A DNA stretch of 64,000 bases, from assembly GCA_036874045.1 (NCBI GenBank), contig CM072337.1, positions 9,114,001 through 9,178,000 on the forward strand, in the 5' to 3' direction. The notes under the pieces are model-generated. The model was not told the origin of the DNA, made no database searches, and saw only the letters and a list, made by a program, of their open reading frames with translations. Positions 44,144-55,605 of the stretch are shown here, one piece after another; the stretch's first letter is position 1; the number at the start of each line of letters is the position of its first letter. Both the position numbers and the translations under genes were made by a program. Source of the stretch: Cymodocea nodosa. Taxonomy: Eukaryota > Streptophyta > Magnoliopsida > Alismatales > Cymodoceaceae.

Positions 44144-46381
44144 ATGGCTACTGAAAATGGTAATTTTTCTTTATATGAAGGCCAAAATCTTAATCGTCCT
44201 CCTTTATTTGATGGAATACATTTTGAATATTGGAAGTATAGGATGACTGTTTTTCTTCAAAGTATGGATCATAAGTTGTGGTTCATGATTTCCAAACCAT
44301 ATAATACTTGAACAATTACTAAAAAAGAAAATGAAACTCTGAATGCTAAGAGCTTAAATATTTTATTTTGTGCATTGAGTTATGAACAGTTTAGTAAAGT
44401 GTCGGCATTTAAATCTACTTATGAAGTGTGGCATGCATTAGAAGTTTCACATGAAGGTACTTCTCAAGTTAAAGAGACTAAGATAAACATGTTGATTCAT
44501 AAGTATGAACTCTTTAAGATGCATGAAGACGAAAGTATTTCTGAGATGTTTTCCAGATTTCTTGATATCATAAACTTTTTAAAATGCTTAGGAAAGAATT
44601 TTGAACAGAAGGATTTAGTGAGGAAAATTCTCAGATCCCTAAGTTCCAAATGGTCTCAAAAAGTAACATCAATTGAGGAATCACGAGATTTAAATGTTTA
44701 TACTATGAATGAACTTATAGGAAATTTAATAGCTTATGAAGTTCAATTAAATGAATCATTGAGTCACAACAAACTAAAAATGAAGAAAGAAATAGCCTTC
44801 GAAATTAATTCAGATTCTGATATATCTACTGATTCTAATGAGGATTTGATTTTGCTAACTAGGAAATTCAAGAAAGCAAGGAAAGCTAGGAAACAGCAAA
44901 GGAACAAAAATGATAAACCCTCAACGTCAAAATCACTAAATGACAAGAATTCTTCATCTAGAAAGTATGTATGTTACAACTGTAAGAAACCTGGACATCT
45001 TTCTCCAGATTGTCCTATGAGGAAAAATGAAAAGCAAAGTAGGACAAATCAGAAGAAGATGGCTCAAAAAACTCAGAAAAAGTTTTACAAGAAAAAGGCT
45101 TTGAAGGTCACTTGGGATGACACGTCTGAAGAGTCTGAATCTGAGGAATCAGCATCAAAATCTTCACATTCAAAAGGAGAACAAGAGTTAGAAGACGTTG
45201 CTCATGTGTGCTTCATGGCAGATGAGTCTGAGGTAATATCTGATACTGAAAGTCCTTCAGATTTCAACTTTGATGAATTATTATGTGCTTATCATGCATT
45301 ACTACAAAAACTTAAAGTATGTAAATTGGAAAATAAGAGTATTAGAAAATCTTCATCCATTATGGAAGAAGAAAATTGTTTCCTGTCTACTACATTAGAA
45401 AAGTTTAAATGTGATAATGAAAATCATGCTAGAGATTTGCAAAAATTTAGATTTAATGAATGTATCTTGCATGAACAAATACAGAATAAAAATGCTGAAA
45501 AATTAAAGATAGTATCTGAAAATGAAATGTTGAGAAACAATATAAATGAACTTGAATTAGAGATAGATAAATTAAAATTGAGAGAGAGAGATTTAAATTC
45601 CACCATTGAGAAATGGAATTTAAGTTAAACTAAGTTAGACAAACTAACTAGTACCCCTGTGGTGTTTTATAAATTTGGCTTAGGATTTGATTATCTTGAA
45701 TATCCTGAATCTCAAGCCAATAAAGGATTTATTAGTTGTAGTTCAAGTAAATCTAAGACTAAAATTCCTTTTATAATGAAACAAGGTAATAAATATGTAG
45801 AAGTAAGTACTTCAAAGGAAGAATCATGCAGTAATAGTATAAATCAATGTGATTTGTCAAATTGTACTTCTAACATGACTATAAATGTTTCTAAAAATCT
45901 TGTTTCTTGTTCTAGAAATTCAGTTTCTAATGTTTCTAAAATTACAGACAATTGTAGTAAACTGAAAATTCAGAAACCTGAGCATGTAATTCAATACACT
46001 GGTATTAGACCAATTACTCATTCTGCATGTGATAAAACTAAAAATTCTTGTGCAGAAAAAGATTTTGTATGTACGGAAAATGTTAATACAAGTACAAAAT
46101 CTTGGTATGAACTTACTGAAATGTATAAGCATGACTAAAATAAATTAAGATCTGATAAAAATCTGTTTGGTCTTGATTATACTACATCTGAAAACAAAAA
46201 GAATGATTGTAAAAGCAATAATGCTATATGTGAGTATGAAGCTAATGATAAATCAATAGTACTTACAACTAATAAGAATATAAATGATAATGTTAAACTA
46301 TTTTTAAACAAAAAGAAGAAATATGCATTTAATGAACTTGGTCCTCAACAACATTGGGTACCAAGAAAAAGTTTTTCTTAA
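44144..46381 (+). pseudogene. C1 gag (Sirevirus-like)
   Basis: One frame from ATG 44144 to the TAA at 46379-46381, interrupted by TGA near 44310, TAA at 45626 and TAA at 46136, with no frameshift. The N-terminal part contains FEYWKYRMTVFLQSMDHKLW, NILFCALSYEQFSKVSAF, TSQVKETKINMLIHKYELF and LVRKILRSL. The CCHC knuckle CYNCKKPGHLSPDC is near 44970-45020. A basic stretch, KKALKVTWDD, an acidic serine-rich segment, then a long coiled coil (NEMLRNNINELELEIDKL) and the terminal QQHWVPRKS follow. The TGA near 44310 is shared with C5 at the homologous codon. Confidence 0.9.
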
Positions 46382-49300
46382 TTTGTGTTGCAGGAGGAAA
46401 CAACATCAAAATGGATCTTGGACAATGGAGCGTCGAGTCACATGACCAGACAGAAAAGTCTATTACAAAATTTTACAAATACCATGAAAGGAAGTGTAAC
46501 ATTTGGAAACAAAAGCAAAGATAAAATCATAGGTATGGGCAATGTTCAAATAACTCCTACTTGTGTTATTTCGAATGTACTATATGTAGAAAACCTAGGA
46601 TTTAATTTGCTGAGTGTCATAAAACTAACTGAAAATGGATATTATGTAGTGTTTGAAGATAATGTATGCAAAATAATTGATAAAAATACAGATGAAATTA
46701 AGTTTATTGCTAAAAGAAAAGGTTGTGTTTGTATTTTATCTTTACCTTCTAGTGTAGTTGATTTAAATTCATGTTTGCTAGCTGAAACTAGTGATGCATA
46801 TCTATGGCATAAAGGATTAGACATATAAATATGAGACTGTTACATAAACTATCTAGAAAACATTTAGTGAGAGGTTTACCAAAGATTAAAAACTCAAAGA
46901 ACTTTATGTGTGATGCATGTGAGTTAGGTAAACTTCACAAAAACTCTTTTAAATCCAAAACTGATATTTCAAGCAAGAGAGTCTTAGAACTTATACATAT
47001 GGATCTATTTGGACCGACAAGAATCATGAGTCTTGGTGGTAAACGGTATGTATTTGTTTTAGTAGATGACTTCTTTAGATACACTTGGGTATATTTTCTA
47101 GCATCTAGGAGAGAAGTTTTTGAAAAGTTTAAAATGTTTTGCAATTTTGTTCAAAATGAGCAAAGTGTCTCTATTCAAAAACTTAGGAGTGATCATGGAA
47201 CTGAATTTGATAATGATCAAATGGATAACTATTATAATGAGCATGGCATTGATCACAAATTTTCTTTTCCAAGAGCACCCTGTCAAAATGGTGTTGTTGA
47301 GAGAAAGAATAGATCACTTCAAGAAATGGCCAGAACTATGTTGAATGAACATAAGTTAACCTCAAAATCTTTGGGCTGGAGTAGTAAATACAGCTTGTTA
47401 TGTTATTAACAGAAGTCATTTAAGACCTCATGTTAATAAAACTCCTTTTGAAATTATGTTTAATAGGGTTCCAAAAATTTCCTATATGAAATCATTTGAC
47501 TGCAAGTGTTTTATTCTTAATACTATGGATAAAATAGATAAATTTCAAGCCAAATCGGATGAAGGAATTTTTGTAAGTTACTCTAATAGAAGTAAAGCCT
47601 ATAGAGTATATAACAAGACTTCTAGGACTATTGAAGAAACCCTCCATGTAAGCTTCAATGAAAACTCTCTTAAAGAATCTCAATCTAAAGCTGATAATGA
47701 TGATATGATCAATTTTCCAAATGAGTTAGAGATCAATAGAAAGATTGATGATTTATCTGAAAAAATCAAAAATATGAACTTAAATGATCAAACTAATGAT
47801 GAAAGTGGTGGACTTTCAGATGTTGATGAGAATATTAAGGAAAATCAGAGAAATTGGCGTTATTCTTCATCACATCTCATTACTCAAGTCATTGGTAATA
47901 TTAATGAGGGAGTTAAAACTAGAGCTTCAGTAAATTTAAATAGTATGTGTATGTTTGTTTCTATGGTGGAACCAAGGAATATACAAGAAGCATTATCTGA
48001 TGAAAATTGGATAGTGGCAATGCAAGAAGAACTAAATCAATTCATCAGAAATGATGTATGGGAATTAGTCTCTCCACTAGAAAATCAGTACATAATAGGT
48101 ACAAAGTGGATCTTTAGAAACAAAACTAACGAAACTGGTCAAATTATAAGGAATAAAGCTAGATTAGTTGCACAAGGGTATACATAGGAAGAAGGATTAG
48201 ATTATGATGAAACATTTGCTCCTGTGGCAAGGTTAGAAAGTATTAGAATATTATTGGCCTATGCTTGTTTTATGGATTTTAAATTATATCAAATGGATGT
48301 AAAGAGTGCTTCTAAATGGTTTAATTAATGAAGAAGTCTATGTAAAACAACCACCTAGATTTGAAGATATTAAAAGTCCTGACTTTGTGTATAAATTGAA
48401 GAAAGCCTTATATGGTTTGAAGCAAACACCTAGATCATGGTATGAAAGATTGTCTACTTTTTTAATAGAAAAATGCTATATCATGGGAAAAGTGGATCAT
48501 ACTCTATTTATTAAGAGAGATGGTAAAGATCAAATTGTTGTTCAAATATACGTGGATGATATAATCTTTGGAGCAACCTTTGACAAGTTGATAGAAATAT
48601 TCTCTAAAGAGATGACTAATCAGTTTGAAATGAGTATGATAGGAGAACTTTCATATTTTCTAGGACTACAAATTAAGCAAATGGATAAAGGTATATTTTT
48701 AAATCAGGAAAAATATGCAGATGAAATGCTTAAGAAAATTAATTTTAATGATACAAGGATTCGAGGAACTCCTATGAGTACTACTTTAAAGTTAGATGTT
48801 GATGACATAGGAAAATCTATAGATCAAAGAAAATATAGAAGTATGATTGGTTCTTTACTTTATTTGACTACTAGTAGACCTGATATTATGTTTGTTGTGT
48901 GTGTTTGTGCTAGATTTCAATCTAATCCTAAAAAATCACACTTAATTGCAGTTAAAAGAATATTTAGATATATACAAGGAACTAAAAATTTCAGACTGTA
49001 TTATTCTAAGGATAGTTCAATAGATCTTATAGGATATACTAATGCTGATTATGCAGGATCTAAATCTGATAGAAAGAGTACTAGTGGCACATGTCAATTA
49101 TTGGGAAATAATTTGGTGTCATGGTTTAGTAAAAAGCAAAACTATGTAGCACCTTCTACTACAGAAGCTGAATATGTTACTGCTACACTGTGTTGCACTC
49201 AGATTCTGTGGATAAGGCAAATTTTAGAAGATTTTGGATTATCTTATGATACAACTGAGATTTATTGTGACACTAGTTCTGCAATAAATCTTTCCAAAAA

Positions 49301-49499
49301 TCCTGTATTACATTCAAGAGAAAAGCATATAGAGGTTAGACATCATTTTCTAAGAGATAACGTAATTAAAGGAAAAATTAAATTAGAATTTCTGTCTAGT
49401 AAAAATCAATTAGCTGATATATTTACAAAACCTCTAGACAAAAATACATTCTGCAACATTATATTAAATTTAGGTATTTGTAGGCTATATGATGTGTAA
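46382..49499 (+). pseudogene. C1 pol: protease, integrase, RT, RNase H
   Basis: Protease WILDNGASSHMTRQK, then GAG-pre-integrase to LWHKG, frameshift near 46820, CDACELGKLHKNSF, and integrase core HMDLFGPTR, LRSDHGTEF and VVERKNRS with all three acids. A frameshift near 47370 precedes the integrase C-terminus with ACYVINRSHLRP and [21 protein letters not shown] starts near 47970, has a TAG at 48185 where Gln is expected (GYT*EEGLDYDETFAPV), a two-base deletion near 48310 and the catalytic YVDDIIFG near 48555. RNase H contains NYVAPSTTEAEYVTATLCC and REKHIEVRHHFLRD. The frame stops at TAA 49497-49499. Confidence 0.92.
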
Positions 49500-51087
49500 A
49501 ATACTTAAACTCCACATAAAAAGATAAATATTATTGATGATGTTGTTCACCTCATAGATATTATATACTTATTATAAATATCTAAAGTAATATCTAAACT
49601 GCTGCTTAAGATACTATGTATTTATTGTAAAATCATAGTAGTATCTTATTGATTTTAAGTAGTTTATCAATTTTAATGGTTTTTACGATTTTAAGTGGAA
49701 ATGTAAATGAAAAACATTAAATACTTCTGACATTCTGAAATTTTGATTAAATGTTTTCTTTGAATCAAGGAAAATGCATATGATCATGCATAAATTTGAC
49801 TTAATTGATTAAACTTGTAGAATAAGTTATATGTAACTCATCTTAAACTGTTAATCAAAAGTATAAGCTTATTGAAACTGATTCATATTCTCAATACAAT
49901 CATAGAAGTAAAAATTGTATGAGATTTGTGTTTTTATTGCATCTGTATTAATGGAATACATATATACTATGCTTAAAATGAAAAGTGCTTACAAAGTGAA
50001 AATCTTTGAGAGTTTATTGATCAGTTTGATCACGAGCCTTTTGTACTTGAGCAGATAGGTATGTAAGGATTGTTGTCCTGAAAAAGGATTCTTTAAATCT
50101 GGCAACCTAAGGTCCTGATCAGATCTAGGATTGTTGACTGAAAGCTCATTACACGGGTACATTAGAAAGCTCTTGTATGATTCAAGCTTTTCAAACTAAC
50201 TTTTAAAGAAAATTATCAATATTTACTTTTTTGAAAGGAAAAAGTTGTTTCATTAATTATAGATATCTTTGAATCGCATATAGTTTCTACCAATATGACT
50301 ACTGATTTATTGAATCAACATTAGTACTTTTGAAAACGTTTATTTGAGATACATTCTTTTATTCTCCTTGAATTAATCACATTGAGTTCAAAGTTGTGTT
50401 TTGATTCATATACAGTAGGAATTGATTCTGGAAATCATTTTTGATGATCTCAGGATAACGAAAGTCTCTAAAAAGAAAATTTAAAAGTATAGTTATACTT
50501 AACATCTATTGTCACTACAAGTATATTTCTTATGTTGATTGAATATATTTGAAGTATATTTGTAGGGGGAGCATTAACAATGTCGAAAACAGATTAATAT
50601 AATTTAGAATACAAATCTTAGTTAATTTGAATTAATGTCCTCTTAAAATATTGATGAAATAATTTAAAAAGACAAATAAACTATTTTAAATTCAAAGGAC
50701 AAAATGTTCAAATAGTTTACAATGTTCTCAAGATAATGTTAAGTTTAGCATGTGTGTTGTTTTAGGAACGTTTCAGTTGGAAGCATCTGAAACTTGTTTA
50801 AGTGTACTAACTAGACGTTATGTTAGATAAGGTAACGTGTAAAAATGCCTCTAGACATTGCTTTACTCATTAGGTTAGTTAACTCAACGAGTTGTACTTG
50901 AATATTTCGGGTACCTTGATTGAATAAACTTTATTCAATATTTATTTAATTTCTAAACCCGACTTCTCTTCACATTGAGTTATACGCCTAAAAACCCTAT
51001 TTAAACACTTATTACACAGGCACTTAGGTTATTTGTAAACTTTGTCAAGAAAATCTTTCCCGCTTATTGCTGTTACAACCTGTGACG
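49500..51087 (+). other. C1 post-pol spacer (region R and ORFx leader)
   Basis: 1.6 kb without a coding frame. 49500-50590 is homologous to the gypsy inter-PPT segment at 16510-17700. 49895-51085 is homologous to the inverted fragment 59194-60415. A PPT-like tract, TTTGTAGGGGGAGCATT, is at about 50561-50577. 50590-51087 holds GTTAACTCAACGAGTTG near 50877. Confidence 0.7.
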
Positions 51088-53349
51088 ATGGTCTCCAAGT
51101 TCTACAAAGGTTGTGGCAGAGGAAAAGGCAAAAGCAGAAGAGATGCAAAAGGAAAAGAAATAGAGAATGATGAAGTTCCACGTACTTGGTTCAAGAAAAT
51201 ATTTCGAGTGGACAAAAGGTTAGCAGAAATTTATAGTGAATATTTCTTTATTGAAGGTATACTAAATGAAGTTAGACAAGAACTCCAAAATACTAATGCT
51301 AGTATTACGTACAAGGGTATTCGTAGTAAATTTGATAGAGAATACCGAATGAAATGTGCTGAGATTGCATTTTTAGAACAGTATGCAAAATAATTGGAAA
51401 AATGTGTAGGTTCATCAAATAGAACTCCTCAAACTCCTATAAACGGTACAAGACTACATGCATTTGAGGAAGAGCATGAATCAGCTATCCCTACTCCTTT
51501 ATATTCAAAACAAGTAGAATCAAGTATTGTTGTAGACAAAATAAAAGTTAACAGTCTTCGAAAGGCCATTGCAATAGAAAGTGCCTTAGAAGAATTAAAG
51601 CAGAAAACTTTTATGGAGCAATTTGAAAAGAAAACAGCAATACTTGAAAAGGAGAAACAGAAATGTTATAGAAGAAGGAAAGTCATAAAAATTATGTTTA
51701 AGGAAACAAAGTCTATTGAAAAAGGAAAATCAGATAAAAATTTATTTCCAAAGGACAATGTATGTCTAAACATTGTACCTTATTGTGCATCTGATAAACT
51801 CATCAGTTCTGAGCATACTGAAACTGATGAAGATAATGAGACTTTATTTTTCCTTGCTAGAAAGTTTGAGAAGAAATACAAGTCAAATATGAGCTCAACA
51901 TTTTCTGTTAGTACAAGTCCTGATGATGCAGATATTGATAAATCAAAGCATCAGGCACTTGACATTGAACAAGTTATTGCAGATATAATTGACAATGTTG
52001 AAGCATTAACTAGTTCACAGGCTGAATTGTCTGGAGTAGCAGATATTGAAAATGTTAAGACTCCAGAAGAGCTAAAAGTTAACCAACCTTCTACAAAATC
52101 TATAGAAGCAGAGTCTGAGAATTCACAACAGGAATCAATGGAATTATCTGTTGAACAAAATGAACAATTACAGACAAATACACCGGCTGTAGAATTTGTG
52201 GAAAAATTGAACTCTGAACATTCTATAGAGACTGAAAAGATGAATGTTGAGCATATTGACAATGTTCCTAACACTATTGAAGCTGAAGAATCAAGCTTAC
52301 CTGAGCAGCTTCAAGATAATATTTTGGAAGAGGAACAACATGACATTCATTTTGAAGAAGAGGTTCCTGAAGATGAATTAAACTCTGAATCACGGCTTCA
52401 GGTATCACCTTCTTTGTGTACAATATTACAAATTCAAGGTAATGCAATTCATTTTAGATCTGAAGAAGCATTGCAAAAATACAATAATCTGATTACATGT
52501 CAGATTCTGCATGCTCGTCCAATTAAATTCAGAAATTTAATGGAAATAAGAGATCTGTTTGAGTTTCAAGGCCTCATTAAATTCTTACCAGTAGGAACGA
52601 AATGGAAGCAATACACAAAGCTTATTGCAGCTTTTTATAGCAATCTGGTCAAGAATGGAAATTTTCTGAAATCTCAAATAAATGAACAGGAGTTTCTATT
52701 GTCTCCTGAGTTAATTTTTGAAGTTTTAGGATTAAAGAATGAAGGTGTTGTTGTTACCAACAGATTTAACATGATAAGACAACTGGAATGGAACATTCAG
52801 TCTTTATAAAAAATTTCAGATGTATATTCTGAAATGAGATTAATGGAAAATCTAAATGCAAAGGCAAGGATTATTGCAAATATATTGCATGCAAATTTAT
52901 TTTAGAGAGTTTGACACAATTTGGACGTCAGCAGAAGCTGTTTATATGCAACTTATGGCCTGCTGAATAGAATTCAAATAAATTGGTTTGATGTATTTAT
53001 ATCTCAACTACAGCATATGAGTTCAAAGTTATTTTATGGTGATGTTGTATGTAGAATCCTTGCAAGCCAATTGACTTTATCCGATTGGCCCTCTGAAACT
53101 AAAGGCATGAGAGCATTTAGTGTCAAAGATTTGCAAAAATTACAGGCCATGCATAAACCTCAACGACAACAACAACCTGATACAGACCATATACAACAAC
53201 AACAACAAAGTTATTCAGTTCAAGCAGAACAGCAAACCCAACTACCTCTAGTCTTAGATGCAGTGCTTAACGACATCAGAAATGATATTAGGCTTCTAGG
53301 AGATAAAATATGTAATGCTATAAGTGATATACTTAGGAGGGGTCGATAA
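51088..53349 (+). pseudogene. C1 ORFx: accessory frame after pol
   Basis: One frame of 754 codons, ATG 51088 to TAA 53347-53349, with stops at 51391 (TAA), 52807 (TAA), 52903 (TAG) and 52912 (TGA) and no frameshift. The N-terminus is basic (GCGRGKGKSRRDAKGKE). The middle (residues 200-430) is acidic and low in complexity. The conserved domain starts near residue 445 with IHFRSEEALQKYNNLI, then EIRDLFEFQGLIKFLPVG, IAAFYSNLV, LIFEVLGLKNEG, INWFDVFISQL and KLFYGDVV. A glutamine-rich tail follows. It aligns with ORFx copies A and B of the gypsy elements and recalls the 'putative plant transposon protein' domain. It occupies the env-like position of SIRE1-type elements; I see no convincing signal peptide or membrane segment. 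Confidence 0.8.
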
Positions 53350-53525
53350 CTATTTTTGTTTGTTTCTGAATACAATATGTAATGTTTGTATTACTTGTTT
53401 GATTCATTGAACAATACATTTTTCTGTAAATGTCTTCAATTATTATTCTTGTCTACAGAAATTGTTGTTGTAATTCTCTTATATATGTATATATATTCTC
53501 TATAATTATCTTTTTGATTAATGAC

Positions 53526-53540
53526 AAAAAGGGGGAGAAA
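53526..53540 (+). other. Distal polypurine tract of C1
   Basis: AAAAAGGGGGAGAAA, 318 bp before the LTR-adjacent tract. Repeated PPTs upstream of the 3' LTR are a known Sirevirus trait. Confidence 0.8.
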
Positions 53541-53843
53541 TATTATAAAAAGATGATTATGATCTTGATTATGATCTTAATTGCATATATATATTATAAA
53601 AGGAGATGCTATTGAATGGTTATTGTAATTTGACAGATGATAATTAGAAAACTGATACTTATATAATTATTGACATCTGAGAGTTTTAGTTCTGAGAGGT
53701 AAAATTTACACAAACAATAGAAATAAGCTTAAGTGAACTTAAGTCAACAAACAAGTTTGTTGAATTAAAAGTTAACCCAACGAAGGTGCTTTGTTGAGTT
53801 ATACATATTTCATAATTGATTTAATATGGTTTTGTCATCATCG

Positions 53844-53856
53844 AAAAAGGGGAGAT
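53844..53856 (+). other. LTR-adjacent polypurine tract of C1
   Basis: AAAAAGGGGAGAT immediately before the 3' LTR start at 53857; plus-strand primer site. Confidence 0.85.
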
Positions 53857-55605
53857 TGTTAAGTATTTTTGTTTTGATGATGTGTGTTGAATGAAAATAA
53901 TCATATTTGCTCAATTACTATTGCTTGTGAAAAGAAATTAAAATCATCAATTAATACAGAAAAAGCTTACTGATATAAATACTTGTCTGTATTGGATCTG
54001 AAGTTAATAACTAGTCGTTTCGTTGCATTAATTTCTCATTTAGCTAAACGTTAAGTTAACGTGTGGTTTTATTGAAAAGCATGATATGTTTTAAAGTTAT
54101 ATCTTATGTATTATGAACAGTGCACGTTTAGACAATTCGTTAAGTTAGAGTTTTGTTTGTATAGAGGTCACGTGAGAACTCGTTAAGTTAGAGGCTTAAA
54201 GGTTAAAATAGGTCACGTGATAACTCGTTAAGTTAGTGAGTAAAAGAAGAGACAAACTCGTTAAGTTAGTGTTATACACGTGGTAAAATTATAAGTTACG
54301 AATGTTGTATTATATCACATGAGGTGCACATGTTTAACTCGTTAAGTTAACATAACTAAATGCGTTGAGTTGCTATATTGAACACTAAGGCAACGCATTA
54401 GGTTAGCGTTATAAACTTAAGTTGTTATTTTTGCACGTGGTAAAATTCTTATTATAAAAATATTTGTTTATTACTGAATCAGTGAATTAAAGTTTTTCAG
54501 AGACTTACAGTCGTAACTATCCGAAAGGTAACTTAAGTCATATTTTCAGGTCTTGACACATGTCTCACTAGTTTTATCATATAAAGAGTTTTTCGGTGAC
54601 TTACATTTGTAACTATCCGAAACTTAAACTGTTTTCGACGAGTTATCGTTTAACCTTCCGAAAGAAAGGTTAAGCTGGTTCGTTGAGATAGCATAACACC
54701 ACGGACTTAGTTCGTTGAGTTAGCTATAGTATTTGTCACGTGAAATGACATATGGTGAACTCATTAAGTTAGAAACGTTAAATTATATATATATACTTGT
54801 GTTACTCGTTTAGTTAACATTAAAGTAACGACTTCTTATTACATTGATGAAAAACTTTTGGACGAGAAAGTTTATTTTGCAAGAAATCTTTTAGAGATCC
54901 AAGACTGATGATTAAAGGAAATTCAAAATATAAACGTGGGTTGGAACGTGTGTGTTTCGATGAAGGAAAAAGAAAAGACGTGGAGAAGTGGAAAATGGTA
55001 GTGATTAAACATGGAGGATATGCATGAAATGAATATACAGTATAAAAGGCATAGAGTTCTTGTTGATCAAGCCATCCTTGCACACAAAAAGAAAAATCTT
55101 TTCAAAGATCAAACCATCCCTGCATACCAAAAGAAAAATCTTTTTCAGGGATCAAAAACACCTTCTCGGGCAAAATCTCTCAAGTGGAAGAAAATTCAGT
55201 GAAGCATAAAAAGGTAAGATTTTCATCACTGAAGATTTGAGGTATCAAAAGAAAGTAAATTCGGTGAAGTAGAGAAAGACAAGATATTCGTCACTGAAGA
55301 ATTGCTGAAGAAGAAGAAAGAAGAAGAAAGATCTCAAACAGGGAGAAATGTTTTAAATTCCGTAAATTAGTTTTCTCTGTTTGTAGTTATGAAATTGTTT
55401 AGATGATATATGGTATCGAGTTATAACTGCATCTACAATTTCTGAGGAGAATTGAATTGTATATTGTAATTGAAACCTTGAATAAAAATGATTTTATGAA
55501 AACAATGTCTCGACTTATTTTTGAGTTTTAAAGTTTCAATTATATTTTAGAAAATATTAAAGATACACAATTCACCCCCCTCTTGTGTAGCCATACGATC
55601 CTACA
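53857..55605 (+). mobile_element. 3' LTR of C1
   Basis: TGTTAAGTATTTTTG to GATCCTACA, 1749 bp. Matches the 5' LTR except for the extra 120-bp module there and many substitutions. TATAAAAGG near 55040. Its inner 1.1 kb is the first unit of the tandem triplication to the right. Confidence 0.9.

Larger units (their letters stand above)
42071..55605 (+). mobile_element. Sirevirus-like Ty1/copia element C1 with ORFx
   Basis: 5' LTR, PBS, gag, pol, 1.6-kb spacer, ORFx, two purine tracts 318 bp apart and 3' LTR, all plus strand, 13.5 kb. Long gag with a coiled-coil C-terminus, CACCCCCC near the LTR ends, multiple AAAAAGGGGGAGA tracts and an extra frame after pol are hallmarks I know of Sireviruses such as SIRE1. 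The flanks do not form a target duplication (TTGGT left, ATCAC right), and the right flank is inverted Sirevirus spacer rather than G4 gag, so at least one end is rearranged. Pol has three frameshifts and one stop. Confidence 0.9.

Noticed and set aside
51088..53349. ORFx as a viral-type envelope glycoprotein
   Set aside because: No signal peptide, cleavage site or convincing membrane segment is visible; only its position after pol resembles an env gene.
42071..55605. Integrated pararetrovirus (caulimovirid-like) sequence
   Set aside because: Two LTRs, a copia-order pol with integrase before RT, and no movement-protein or coat-type motifs.
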